Positions 12,253 through 22,637 of a stretch of 64,000 bases of DNA are shown here, one piece after another. Numbering within the stretch: the stretch's first letter is position 1; each line of letters opens with the position of its first letter. The position numbers and the translations under genes are program-made. This stretch comes from Diospyros lotus (taxonomy: Eukaryota > Streptophyta > Magnoliopsida > Ericales > Ebenaceae). A model generated the notes under the pieces. The model saw nothing but the letters and a program-made list of their open reading frames with translations, was not told where the DNA came from and did not search any database. Location of the stretch: assembly GCF_014633365.1 (NCBI RefSeq), contig NC_068340.1, forward strand, positions 34,670,328 through 34,734,327. The letters run 5' to 3'.

Positions 12253-12603
12253 AACAACAACAACAACAACAACATATCCAGCTTTTATCCCACTATGTGG
12301 GGTCGGCTACATGAATTCTAGACTTCCATGTATTTCTGTCTTTTGTCATATCTTCATTTAGGCTCATACACTTCATATCAAACTTTAATGTCTTTTCTAA
12401 AATCTTCTTGGATCTACCTCTATTTCTTTTTTTGACTAATTGTTCCATTTCATCAACTCTCTTCACATGAGCGTCTCTTGGTCTTCTTCTCACATGACAA
12501 AACCATCTTAGTCTAGTCTCTCTCATCTTCTCCTCGATTGGCACTACTCCTACCTTATTACGAATAACCTCATTTCTAATTTTATCTTTTTTTGTATGGC
12601 CGC
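12253..12603 (-). mobile_element. 5'-truncated RTE-clade LINE inserted in exon 9 of copy A
   Basis: The minus strand encodes the C-terminus of an RTE-type reverse transcriptase (RLRWFCHVRRRP ... TKDRNTWKSRIHVADPT, 12293-12544) and ends at the low-coordinate side in a (TTG)n tail, seen as caacaacaac on the plus strand, typical of this plant clade. It is flanked by a perfect 18-bp duplication of exon 9 sequence at 12235-12252 and 12604-12621. The same family recurs in intron 20 of the intact gene. The insertion splits the exon that encodes the region before helicase domain C. Confidence 0.9.
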
Positions 12604-13789
12604 GTTTTGTGTACTTATATACGGTCTGGTAATTTCTGCAACTTTTACTGACATAATCGTTCTATGTTTGTTGTCAAATCTCTGAATTCCTGTTGCTTGC
12701 TTATTCATTCTTGCCCTTTCTTCATTTTGTGGTACATATAAGTCAGCAGTGGTCTATTGGTGATGACTTAAATGCTGATCTGGTTGCTGGATATCTATCT
12801 TCAAAAGTCATTTGTCTCATTGAATCTCTTCTTGATTACGGGTTCTGTTGCATGATCAGAATTTTTCTTTGTAGCGTATATTTTATTTGTCTTGTGCACT
12901 TCGTATGATACTGATGTATCCTGGAAGGTGGTCTGAAGTCAGATCACAGGCTGAAGGTGCATAAATCTGAATTTTGTTTGGGAAGCAACAATCTCCATTT
13001 TCCAGCATGTAAAGATTTGAGTTCCATGATCTATGGCATCATTAGAAACGAAAATAAAACATAATCTTTTGTATTTTTCACTTCAAAACTTCTCACAGTT
13101 CTCTATCACTATCTTGGAAAATTGTTTGACTTGGTAGAACCAAATATTTCTTAGTTTTTTAATTTTTTCTGACCTCAACATACTTTGGGTGCCCATCATG
13201 GTGGGTTTGTTCTGGGCTTGTTCAAGTATGATATTATGGTCAGATGATGATTTTGTTATTCGCATACATGAATATATTAATAGGTATTTGATTTTTATGT
13301 CCTTGTCTTGATTTTGTGGAATTTGCTGTTTTGGCATGGTCATCTTGAGTTGCATTTATGCGTGGGGATGTTTAACCATGCTTTGTAGTGTCTTAGCTTC
13401 ATTGGAGGATGTTGTAGGAGAAACTTGGAGTTAGTCTGATTCCTATTGGGAAAATAAATTTGGAAATGGTTAAAAGGATTTTATTTTTATGATAACTATA
13501 AGATTAGGTGTTGCATGTTCGAATCCCAAGCTTTCCTTGCTAAATAATATGGGCATATATTCTGCGGAACACCGTTCTCCCTTTTGAGGTTCTAACCATG
13601 GAGCGCACAAATTCCAAAAACGCACTGTTACTCCCCCAAAAATGACTCCTCCAGCTGGGGAACACATTAGATATTTACCTAACCTTGTAGGTCCTTGAGT
13701 GGATGCCACATTAGCCCCAAGATGTTGGTTTAACTTCTGAAAACTCTTCTGTTTCAAAATTATGTTCCAGCATTTACTTAGAGGTTGTC

Positions 13790-15203
13790 ATTTCTTGCGT
13801 GTTATTTTATGTAGGGATTTGAAGGATTTGTGTTGTGTAGTTTTTGTGGAAAGAGTTGTTACTACTGCTGTTATTCAAATGCTGTTGAGTGAATTTCTAT
13901 TAAAATGAATGAGTTGGAAGACCAAATATATTGTAGGAAATTACTCTAGTTTTCTGTCACAAAATAGAAATACGCAAAACAAAACTGTTGAAGAATTTCG
14001 TGATGGCATGGTATCTTTTTTCGTTAGAATAATATGCTCTAGTGTCACTAGATAAAAATGCTTTTATGCCATGGGTTATTTGTAGGTGAATATCATAATT
14101 GCAACTTCAATTCTTGAAAAGGGTTTGAATGTTCAAAGTTGCAATCGTGATTAGATTTGATCCATCAGCTACAGTTTGCAGTTTTTTTCAATCTCAAAGT
14201 CGTGCTCGAATGCAGAATTCAGATTTTTTGTTGATGGTTAGGAGGTATGCACTCATTTCTTCTATTACGTTTAAAAAATCAAATGAAGTCCGTGAGGGCC
14301 ATGGTTTTTTGTTTCTGCCTCTAGTCTAAAGGGTAAATTAATCGTACACCCTTTGAATTTGGCCATTTGTCTTAGACACTCCCTTAAACTTTAAAATTTG
14401 CCTAACCAGTCCTTAATCGTTTCAAAATTAACCACAACACCCCCTCAAATTTAGGGGTTGTCCTGGTTAATTATAGAAAATTTAGGGATTGATTGGGTGA
14501 ATTTTATAATTTAAGGGGTGTTAGGGTCAAATGACCAAAGTTACGCTAGTGTGTGACTAATTTACTCTTTAATGGATTAGAGGTGGAAACACAAAACCAT
14601 GGCCCTCGTGGACATCATTTTATGTTTTTATAGGTAATAAAAGAAATGAGTGCATACCTCTTAACTATCAACAAAAAATCTGAGTTCTGCATCCGAGCAC
14701 GACCTCGAGACTAAAAAAAATTACAAATTGTAGTTGATAAATCAAATCTAATCACTAGATTGCAGCTTTGAACATTCAATCCTTCTTCAAGAATTGAAGT
14801 TGCAATAATGATGTTCAACTGCAAATAACCCATAGCACGTAAGTGTTTTTATCTAGTGGCATACAAAGGATATTATTTGAACAAAATAAAACCTACCATG
14901 CTCTCAAGAAAATTTTCAACAATTTTGCTCTGCGTACTTCTATTTTGTGACTGAAAACTAGAGTGATTTCCTGCAATATATTTTGTCTTCTAGCTCATTT
15001 CTTTTGGTACGAATTCACTCAAATAGTATTTGAAGAACAATAATTGTAATAACCCTTTCCACAAAAATTATGCTATGCAAATCCTTCAAATGGAATCCCT
15101 TCATGAAATAACACATAACTTCTAAATAAATGATGGAACCCTTCAAATCCAATCCCTTCATGAAACAACACATAACTTCTCATGACATAACTTCTGAATA
15201 AAT
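13790..15203. repeat. DCL2 exon 11-12 inverted repeat (potential hairpin)
   Basis: The forward arm (about 13790-14326) holds exon 11, intron 11, exon 12 and the start of intron 12 of DCL2. The reverse arm (about 14572-15203) is the same stretch in antisense, with antisense exon 12 at about 14659-14818 and antisense exon 11 at about 14897-15090. The arms are roughly four-fifths identical by eye, with perfect blocks such as the 20-mer gaggtatgcactcatttctt at 14242 and its complement at 14642-14661. The spacer is a foldback element of about 245 bp. The reverse arm has its own short tandem duplication (units about 15083-15139 and 15140-15211). A transcript through here would fold into a long imperfect hairpin. 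Confidence 0.85.
14327..14571. mobile_element. Foldback MITE-like spacer between the inverted DCL2 arms
   Basis: Its ends mirror each other imperfectly: taaagggtaaattaatcg on the left and the complement taatttactctttaa on the right, with further mirrored phrases inward (ggccatttg / caaatgacc). It has no coding frame. It sits exactly at the symmetry centre of the DCL2 inverted repeat. Confidence 0.55.
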
Positions 15204-15460
15204 GATGGAACGTAATATCATCATGATGTCTCCTATATCTGTTGCTATCATTTATTCTTTCTCATTCTTGCCATCTATCATGCATCGGATTGAGTGTTTG
15301 CTTATTGCCAACAAGTTGAAAAGATGTAATTGGATGTTATTATTTCAACTGCCAAGGTATGTTCCTGATGGGCAACTCGAGCAACCCACAGTCAGAGAGA
15401 GGTAGCAGGGTAGAAGGAGCTAGAGGAGATGGAGGGTGCGTGCTAGATCGAGAGGTAGAT

Positions 15461-17825
15461 TTTTACGTTCTCTCTTCACATTGTTTTAATATTTTCTTTT
15501 CAATTTTTATTGTTTTTTCTTGAATATCTCATAGACTTTAAGACTGTAAATTTATTTTTGATTATAAAATTTTCAATTATAGTTCTAAAAAAAAATCTCT
15601 CAATTACAAATTTTCAATTAAAAGTAATAATAATTATCATATGTTCTTGTTGTTCTTGTTTTCATTGTTTTTTTTTTTTTTCTTAAATCCTTGATATTTT
15701 TACGTAATTAGCGAGCTCCCATAAAGACTGTATCACTGTAAGGGGATTTTATCTTTACTTTTTATTCTTTCGTTTTCTGTTTTGATGTAAATTAATTTTC
15801 TTTATTTCTAGAATCTAATCTTTTTTTATTTCGAAAGTGGTATTTTTTAACTTTGCTCATCTTCTTTTGACAGATATCAAGTGCTGCCATGCTACCCTCT
15901 AATTGCAATTTGCACATACTACAAATATAGTCCAGATTCCGGAATTATCAATTCCTCCTAAAAAGGGTAAAGGCAATTTTGCAAATTTGAGTTCTTGAAT
16001 CATAATTTTTTTGAATTCCAGAATCATATTTTTTTGAATTTCAATTTGTATTTATATTATTAAAATAAAATTAAATGTTACTATTCAATTGATTTTCATT
16101 CAATTAACACTCAAAAATTTATTTTGATTATTCAATTGATTTGATCATCATTGAGAAAAATCATTTGAAGAGTCTAATTTGGATTTTGGAAAAGTTTTGG
16201 ATTGCTACATACTTGGAGTTTATAAGATTTTTCAGGTGATACATTTTTTTTTACTCAATTGTTTAATTTTTATCGCCAAGTTAATATGTCCAATAAAAAA
16301 TATGCATAAGGAGAAACTTAAGAAAAATAAAAGAACAAATAGTTTGATTTAATATAAAAAAGGTAGTCTTGAGAGAGATCTAAATAGCCATAGTAATAAA
16401 ACAAGTGAATATATAATTTTAAATGAAATAGGAGATCATGAGATAATGATAGAACAAATTATAATGATGAAAATTGTAATAATAATATGGTTGGTGGAGA
16501 ATGTCAAGAAAATATGGAAGAAAATGAAATTAATGTGAAAATTAAGGATTTCAACAATAACTTGAGTTATGTTTTTATTAATATTTATGATCCGGAAAGA
16601 TGGAAAAATATTGATATTAAGTTAAAAAACTTGTTAGTTGAAAAATGTTCAATTAAAGAGAGTGATACAGATTTTTCAAAAGATGAAATTTTTGGGCATT
16701 TTTTCATTTTTTATTATAGAGGAGACTATAAATGAGAAAATTTGTGATAGAAGTTGGGTGGTATATTCAAAGGATTTTAGAAAAATTTATTGTTTTTGTT
16801 ACAAATTGTTAGGTATAAAACTTAGTGGAAGCCAATTTGGCAATGAAGAAACTAAAGAGTGGAAAAAACTTAGTTTTGAGTTGAAAGTTATGAAATAAAT
16901 AACAAGCACTTACTTAATATGAATGCTTGGTTTGATTTATAATTGAGTTTTTTTAAGAGTAAAGAAATTGATAAAGAATATTCAAAAAATGTTTTAAAAA
17001 GAATCATTGTTGTGGTAAAAACTCTAATTAAAAATAATTTGGTATTTCGTAGAATTAATAAAAAGATTTATCATATGAAAAATAATTTTTTTTTAAGTCT
17101 TATTGAGATGATAGCTGAATTTGATCTAGTATTACAAGAATATGTTTGGCGTATTCAAAATGGTAAAATTCATAATCATTATTTGAGACATAATATTTAA
17201 AATAAATTCATATAGATGTTGTCATATGAAGTCAAGAGTATGATTTTAAAGAAAATTAAAGAGGTAAAATATTTTTTTATTATACTTGATTGTACTCTAG
17301 ATTTAAGTGACGAAGAATAAATGTCTTTCATATTCTCATATTAAGGTGTGGATGTTTCAGCTATTACTTACTTATAGTGATACAGATTTTACGGGAAGCT
17401 CTAATTATGTAAAAGCATTAAATATTCAAGAAAAATGAAACAATGGAAAGAAGAGCATATGATAATTATTATTATTTTTGATTGGAAGTTTGTAATTGAA
17501 AATTTTTTTTAGGGTTATAATTGAAAGATTTATAATAAAAAATAAATTTATAGTTTTAAAGTTTATGGAATATTCAAGACGAAAGGGTAAAAATTAAAAA
17601 AAAAAATTTAGAACAATAGAAAGAGAGAATATAAAAATTGGGAAGAAAAAATGGAAAATACAAAATATTGTAAATTAATTGTTGGGCTGGGAGTTTGTGT
17701 ATTTGTGTGAAATTTGAAAAAAAGTTGGATTTAAATTTTTTTAATAAAATATTTATTATTAAAAAAATAAAAAATATAAATTATAAGATTTTAGGACATT
17801 CCTAAATGCGGTGCCTTAAGCGGCC
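15461..17825 (+). mobile_element. hAT-type transposase remnant (TTF/ZMYM1-like) nested in the gypsy element
   Basis: Broken plus-strand frames at 16487-16735, 16638-16898 and 16943-17200 read like the TTF-type zinc-finger and DUF4371 part of plant hAT transposases (RSWVVYSKDFRKIYCFCYKL, then [28 protein letters not shown]). Frameshifts and stops separate them; the catalytic core and dimerisation region are missing. Exact ends and target duplication could not be fixed. The sequence is much more A/T-rich than its gypsy host. Confidence 0.65.
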
Positions 17826-18667
17826 GTTTAGATAATTTCATGGTCGAATTGGGGGACCACCAAAATTCTCCGATTATGTAGGGAATGACACCTTGGTGGA
17901 GGCTGCAGAGCATCCCCTAATTCAAAGGAGAGAGTTGCTTTAAGGTCTTGAAAGATAACCTTCTCAAAGCAAAACATCAAATGAAGAAACGACATGATTT
18001 ATATAGAACAATTTAACGAGTGTGATTGGATTTGGGTCAAATTAGAACCCTACAGGCAACACTTCTTTGCACACAGGTTCATTATAAGTTGAGTCTAAGG
18101 CCTTTATCCCATTAAGAAAAAGATGGATCATGTTATTGGTACCTTTTAGACTACATTTTGGCTTACATAATATATCATAAATAACAAAAATATCTTTCAT
18201 GTCTCATCGTCTCGCGCCACCTCACCGTCTTAGGTGAGATGTATTTTAATCATGCGCCTCACCATTTTATAGCCTAATTTCATTGTATTGGATGAAGGGT
18301 ATTTTAGACATTTTAACTACATTGTGTAGCCCAATATGTAAGTCATGATATACCAATAGCATTTTCTGAAAAAGATAGGCTTTGTGGCATAGAGCTGGTC
18401 CTGCCTCTCACCTCCAAAATTCTTTATGTTTTTCATGTCTCTTTGCTTAATCCTTTAAAGGCTCTCAATTATGGTGCACGACAACCAACCAGATATTCTT
18501 CCCCTTGGGGTCCTCAATTCAAGGACAGTGACTCACAGGGGAAAGGAGAGACTTCGGATTTTAGTACAATGGGAAGGGCTGCCTCTTGAAGAAGCTACCG
18601 GGGCAGACTACTTGCAGGTCACAACTCTCCATAATTTAGGGGGAAGTTTGGTCTTGAAAGGGGGCCC

Positions 18668-19134
18668 TGATGATAGCTAGCTCAAGCTTGCAGCCAGCAA
18701 TCAGAGAGGAGCAGCAGGGTAGAAGGAACCAGAGGACGAGGGGGTGCCTGCTTGATTGTTGGATTGAGAAGTAGGGGAAGCTGACAATCAAAAGAGGAGA
18801 TAGAAAAGAGAGTGAAGGCAAGAAGAAGAATCCCCTGAATTCTCCGGAAGCAATTGAGTGATGGCATGGGTTGTAATGAGCAACTGACTAACGGCATAAA
18901 TTGTTAGAGTGCACGTGTAGCAAATTACTGGATTGCCCTAGTTAGAGAGAGAGAGAGAGAGAGGGGTATAAAACCTGAATTGTAAGAAGGCAATGAGAAT
19001 TCTCGTTTCTTTTCTCTTATTATTCTCCTCCTGAATTCTTCCATATTGTTCTCTTCTCTTCTTCATTTCTGCTTCCATTCTCCATTTCCTAAGAACCTGA
19101 GGGGATCACTGCCAATCAGTGAGACCTAGTATCA
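18668..19134 (+). repeat. 3' LTR of the gypsy remnant
   Basis: Starts TGATG after a short G-rich tract and ends TATCA, followed by the gttcc duplication. Its first about 90 bp match the surviving 5' LTR piece at 15366-15460. A (GA)n microsatellite at about 18943-18962 precedes ggggtataaaacc at about 18962, a likely LTR TATA box. Confidence 0.75.
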
Positions 19135-19139
19135 GTTCC

Positions 19140-19604
19140 CCTACCTTTTCTTCGAACCAGAATTATTTTTTCTTCACATGCTGTATTATGCACAGTACAA
19201 TGCTTGCGTTTGATAGGTGAAAAGGAAATTAATGCATACATTTGTTCAAGTGAACCTGAACCCATTTTTGTGTGTCCCGTTCTATTTTATGGCGACTATG
19301 TGGAATAAGTGTAAAAATGAACCTTAGCAATGCGAGAGATTTGACCTCTTATGGTGTGTTGGAGTGCAGTGGAATAGTTCCTTATTCAAACAAATGAACG
19401 ACTTATTGTTAAGCTTTAGATTTAGTTTATGATTAAGAAATGCATCTGTATATGGTAAAATGAAAATTTGCTTTGATAAATATATGATTCAAGATGAGAG
19501 AGATCACCTTAACAGGATTTTGTTGTTGTGTTTTTTTTTTAATCACATTTATAAGGATATGGGATACTTTTTTTTGACTTATTTACTATTTATTTATTTT
19601 GTTA
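19140..19604 (+). pseudogene. Copy A, intron 18 remnant
   Basis: From gttcccctacc onward the sequence matches intron 18 of the intact gene (from about 52340), including acagtacaatgcttg and tatgtggaata phrases. No exon 19 equivalent follows before the next element, so copy A lacks both RNase III domains. Confidence 0.7.
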
Positions 19605-20395
19605 GGGGATATTTGTTAATCAAGATAAGAGGGAGAAAATGTTAGATATAGGAAGCATTTCGGATGTTTGGTATTTTCAACGTGTTTGTTAACCTTATCT
19701 GACTATTTTCGGAAAAGACCTCACATGACCTCTTATCTCTCCCTTTCAAGATAAATTTATCCGACCTCTCCCCTCGGACAAATTTATCTTGCTCTTTTAA
19801 GATAAGGCTAAATTACTTATTTGCCCCTTGTAAGATAATTAATGTCATTTAGTGCATTTTAAAGATTTAAATTTATTAAAAAATCTTATTTATTTAACTC
19901 TTATAATTAATATTTTTTAATATATTTTTAAATTATTATATGTTTTGACAATTTTTAAAATTTAAATGACATTATTCATTTCATTGATTTTTAAAATTTA
20001 AATTTCGCTCTCTCTCTATATTTTATTTAACTCTTTTCAACTCTTTTTAAATTTATTTTTGAACACGAATTTAAAAAATAAAATATTATTTTTAATTTTA
20101 ATTTTAATTTTTTTGACAATTCATATTAATCATAAAATACTATTTTAATCATAAATTTGATAATAGGGATATTTTGGTAAAAAAATCATTATCTTGGTGC
20201 TTATCATATGTATTAACAAACACATGGAAAGAAAAAATATAATTATCAGTGGATTCTAAAAAATTTAACAAACAGTCTGATAAAAATCTTGAAATATTTC
20301 TCGGTCTTATCTTGATCATTCCATATCTTGATCCAGAAAGCATCACAATCTTATCTTGATACCACTTTATCTTGCTCATTTTAACAAATGTCCCC
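19605..20395. mobile_element. Harbinger-like non-autonomous element, TSD TTA
   Basis: A 791-bp element with inverted ends ggggatatttgttaa / ttaacaaatgtcccc, flanked by TTA at 19602-19604 and 20396-20398. Its ends and body phrases (agataag, atcttgatacc) are related to the MITE at 10954-11337, so both may belong to one family. No transposase is present. Confidence 0.75.
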
Positions 20396-20398
20396 TTA

Positions 20399-20830
20399 AA
20401 GTAATGAAATTGAGATAAGCAAGATGGATGAAAGATAAGATTTTTACTTTTTATACTATATAAGAGCATTGTTGTCGATTAGTTATTTTTTTATATCATT
20501 TTATCAAAATTTAGACACACCAAACCTAACAATAAAATAAAATATAAATGATCATTCTATTTTATTCTTATTTTTGTTATTCTCAAAATCATTCGGCTCA
20601 ACCAAACTATTATGTTCACGAGGCTACAAAATAAAATGAAAGAAACTGAAACATTTACCAAATGGATCAAGATTTTTATTTGTTTCCAAATTTTTTAAAA
20701 ACATTTAATTTTATTAATTTACCTTATAATATTTGGAATATGTTGCAATATTATGTTTTTATTAAAGCCACGTGCTCTCATTTAAGAGACTGTGTGTTTA
20801 AATTAGCAACACAAGTTATTATCAAAATAC
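20399..20830. other. Spacer between DCL2 copies A and B
   Basis: AT-rich. The first few bases (aaagtaatgaaatt) may be the last trace of copy A intron 18. The rest shows no recognisable gene or element. Confidence 0.35.
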
Positions 20831-20965
20831 CACTTACATTTCACCACCCTTAGTTTTCACTTACATTTCACCACCCTTTGTGTGCTCGCTCGAGTTATCA
20901 GCAAAAAGCCTTTTTCTTTGACGTCGCCAATGGCTCTATAAAGCCTTAAATTCAGTCTTGGTTTG
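20831..20965 (+). promoter_or_regulatory. Probable DCL2 core promoter
   Basis: A TATA box (TATAAAG at 20937-20943) is preceded by CCAAT (20927-20931) and by a TGACGTC bZIP/TGA-type site (20919-20925). A 21-bp sequence beginning cacttacatttcaccaccct is directly repeated at 20831-20851 and 20858-20878. The start codon is about 600 bp downstream with a leader intron in between. TGA-type sites respond to salicylate in other plant promoters, which would suit an antiviral gene; that link is inference. Confidence 0.55.
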
Positions 20966-21258
20966 ACAAATTTTGGGTCGAGGCAGACGCCTTTGCACAC
21001 GGCGCATTAGCTGGCAACCAAGGTGGTATTTGGATAAATATTTTCAGACAGGAGCCTTTAAACCGCTTTCCTTGCAGGCTGTTGTCCGAGTAACGGACGC
21101 TCTCTGGCGTCTCTCTGTGCGTGTATATATAGCAATGTCTGGATTTTGGGTTTGCGTTTTAGATACAGAAAGCGGTGCTTGTGCTTGCAATAATCGTTGT
21201 ATTTCGGTCCTAGTACGTGCTCTTACTGACACCTGGCCAAAGCTTTTGATTACTCTTG

Positions 21259-21469
21259 GTGAGTTTCTCCATTTGCCCCTTCCATCCCTCTCAATTTCTC
21301 TCGCTGCCTGTGGAAAATGCGTTGATTTTGGGTATTGGGTTAATCGATCTAGTGCAATTTGGGTTTTTCTTGACATGCGATCCCTTGATGCTTTATCAGT
21401 GCTTTCGTTTTGTGCGGAAACTAAATAAATTTCGTTCAAAGCCGAGCTGATGTTAGTTTGTGTTCACAG
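21259..21469 (+). other. Probable 5' leader intron of DCL2
   Basis: Donor cttg|gtgagt at 21259 and acceptor tgttcacag at 21469, with a T-rich interior. Copy A has the same leader donor region (gtgagttagtttctcc), supporting a conserved leader intron. The leader exon then runs to ATG at 21540. Confidence 0.5.
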
Positions 21470-21539
21470 CCACAGGAGTTCTTTCAAGAGAAGAAACCTA
21501 GAGAGAAGCGCCAGAAAATAGAAGGAAAGAGAGAAGAAA

Positions 21540-22637
21540 ATGGAGGAAGTTGAATTGGCAACCGGTGGAAGTCAAGAAATATTGCCCGATGCATTGCCTT
21601 TTGCTAGAAGGTGATCCTTGGAGTAGTACTGTTTTGAAGAAATTAATGATTGTCCACTAAATTAAATTCTTGGTTTTCCGGCTTTGATCGATGTATCAAT
21701 CTGTTTTGCAGTTACCAAATGGAAGCACTGGCAAAAGCTATCAAGCAGAACACGATTGTGTACTTGGAAACCGGCTCTGGCAAGACATTGATAGCCATAA
21801 TGCTTCTTCGCAGCTATGCGTACCATCTGCGAAAGCCTTCACCCTATATTGGGGTTTTCTTGGTGCCTACTGTTGTTTTGGTCGCCCAGGTATGTGAAAT
21901 GATAATACGTTGTTTGGAGCGTCCTTTTTTCTTGTTTTGGACTGCCCTTTTTATTTATCACGGGTCCTTGATTTAAACCGTTTAAAACATTTTGTCTTTC
22001 TACTTGAATGTTGATGCACTACAATATAGAAATACCAAGAATTGTATATATCTGATCGCTGTTATTGTTTGTAAACAATGCTCCTAGCAAGCTGAAGCTG
22101 TGGCAATGCACACTGACCTGAAAGTGGGCAAGCATTGGGGAGATATAGGAGTGGACTATTGGGATGACAGAATTTGGAAACAACAACTGGACAATTATGA
22201 GGTGTTATTTGGTCGTTTCTTTCCTTGTCCTTTTTATATGGCTCTTGTTGTTTACCTATTTTTCAATCATAATCACCATTTGCAGTTGCTTTATGACTTT
22301 TTGTTTGTTTAAGGTTATTATCATATCGATTTTGTAATTAAATTTGTGCTCTGTACAAAATGCTCAATAAATATCATATCATTTTTGTAATTTGTTCTAG
22401 TTTGTTTTAGATTGTGAAGTCATACTTTCTATAGTCATTTTGTCAAATTTGGGCTTGTGGCTTGGTCAAGTTTTGTGTTAACATGGTGGCTTTACCTTGC
22501 AGGTGTTTGTAATGACACCCACGATCTTGCTGAATGCTTTGAGGCATAGGTTTTTGACATTAGACATGATAAAGGTTCTCATTTTTGATGAATGCCATAA
22601 TGCTAGAGGAAGACACCCGTATGCTTGCATTATGATG
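21540..22637 (+). CDS. DCL2: DCL2 exons 1-4: helicase N-lobe with P-loop and DECH box
   Basis: Exon 1 encodes a short leader ending LPFAR. Exon 2 carries [14 protein letters not shown] and the Walker A motif ETGSGKT, then FLVPTVVLV. Exon 3 encodes [19 protein letters not shown]. Exon 4 carries the VMTPTILL motif and the DExH box in [17 protein letters not shown]. Walker A and DECH residues are intact, so ATP binding and hydrolysis look preserved, unlike copy A where the P-loop is mutated or missing. Introns 1-3 are 101, 198 and 301 bp. Confidence 0.92.

Larger units (their letters stand above)
6805..15356 (+). pseudogene. DCL2: DCL2 tandem copy A, decayed dicer-like 2
   Basis: Segments match the intact DCL2 gene (copy B, from 21540) in order. 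Exon 2 appears twice (7119-7210 and 7547-7588), then exon 3 (7804-7914), exon 4 (8183-8319), exon 5 (11661-11745), a trace of exon 6 (about 11878), exon 9 (12131-12252, broken by an RTE fragment), exon 10 (12743-12838), exon 11 (13815-14010), exon 12 (14086-14244) and exon 18 (15214-15356). Intron sequence is also shared, so this is a genomic duplicate and not a retrocopy. It is dead as a dicer: the P-loop reads GSGKA in one exon 2 unit and is deleted in the other, exons 4 and 12 are frameshifted, exons 5 and 11 carry in-frame stops, and exons 7-8 and 13-17 are gone. Exons 11-12 recur in antisense at 14572-15203. Transcription is unknown. Confidence 0.9.
15366..19134 (+). mobile_element. Ty3/gypsy chromovirus remnant, TSD gttcc
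   Basis: Inserted nine bases after the donor of copy A exon 18. Left flank gttcc (15361-15365) and right flank gttcc (19135-19139) are a perfect 5-bp duplication, and intron 18 of DCL2 resumes on the right. The 5' LTR survives only as 15366-15460. The internal part keeps gypsy wording from the end of integrase (17830-18120, KAKHQMKKRHDLYRT-like with stops) and a chromodomain-like tail (18360-18667, VQWEGLPLEEAT). The 3' LTR is 18668-19134 (467 bp, TGATG...ATCA). Protease, reverse transcriptase and RNase H are absent. A hAT remnant replaces much of the interior. Confidence 0.8.

Noticed and set aside
12254..12275. Independent (AAC)n microsatellite
   Set aside because: It is the tail of the RTE insertion in minus orientation rather than a separate locus.
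13550..13750. About 190-bp copy A-specific segment in intron 10 as a mobile element
   Set aside because: It is absent from copy B, but I could not identify ends or a target duplication, so it is left unassigned.
20973..21439. Open frames on both strands over the DCL2 leader
   Set aside because: They start at non-ATG codons or have no family features, and overlap the predicted leader intron.
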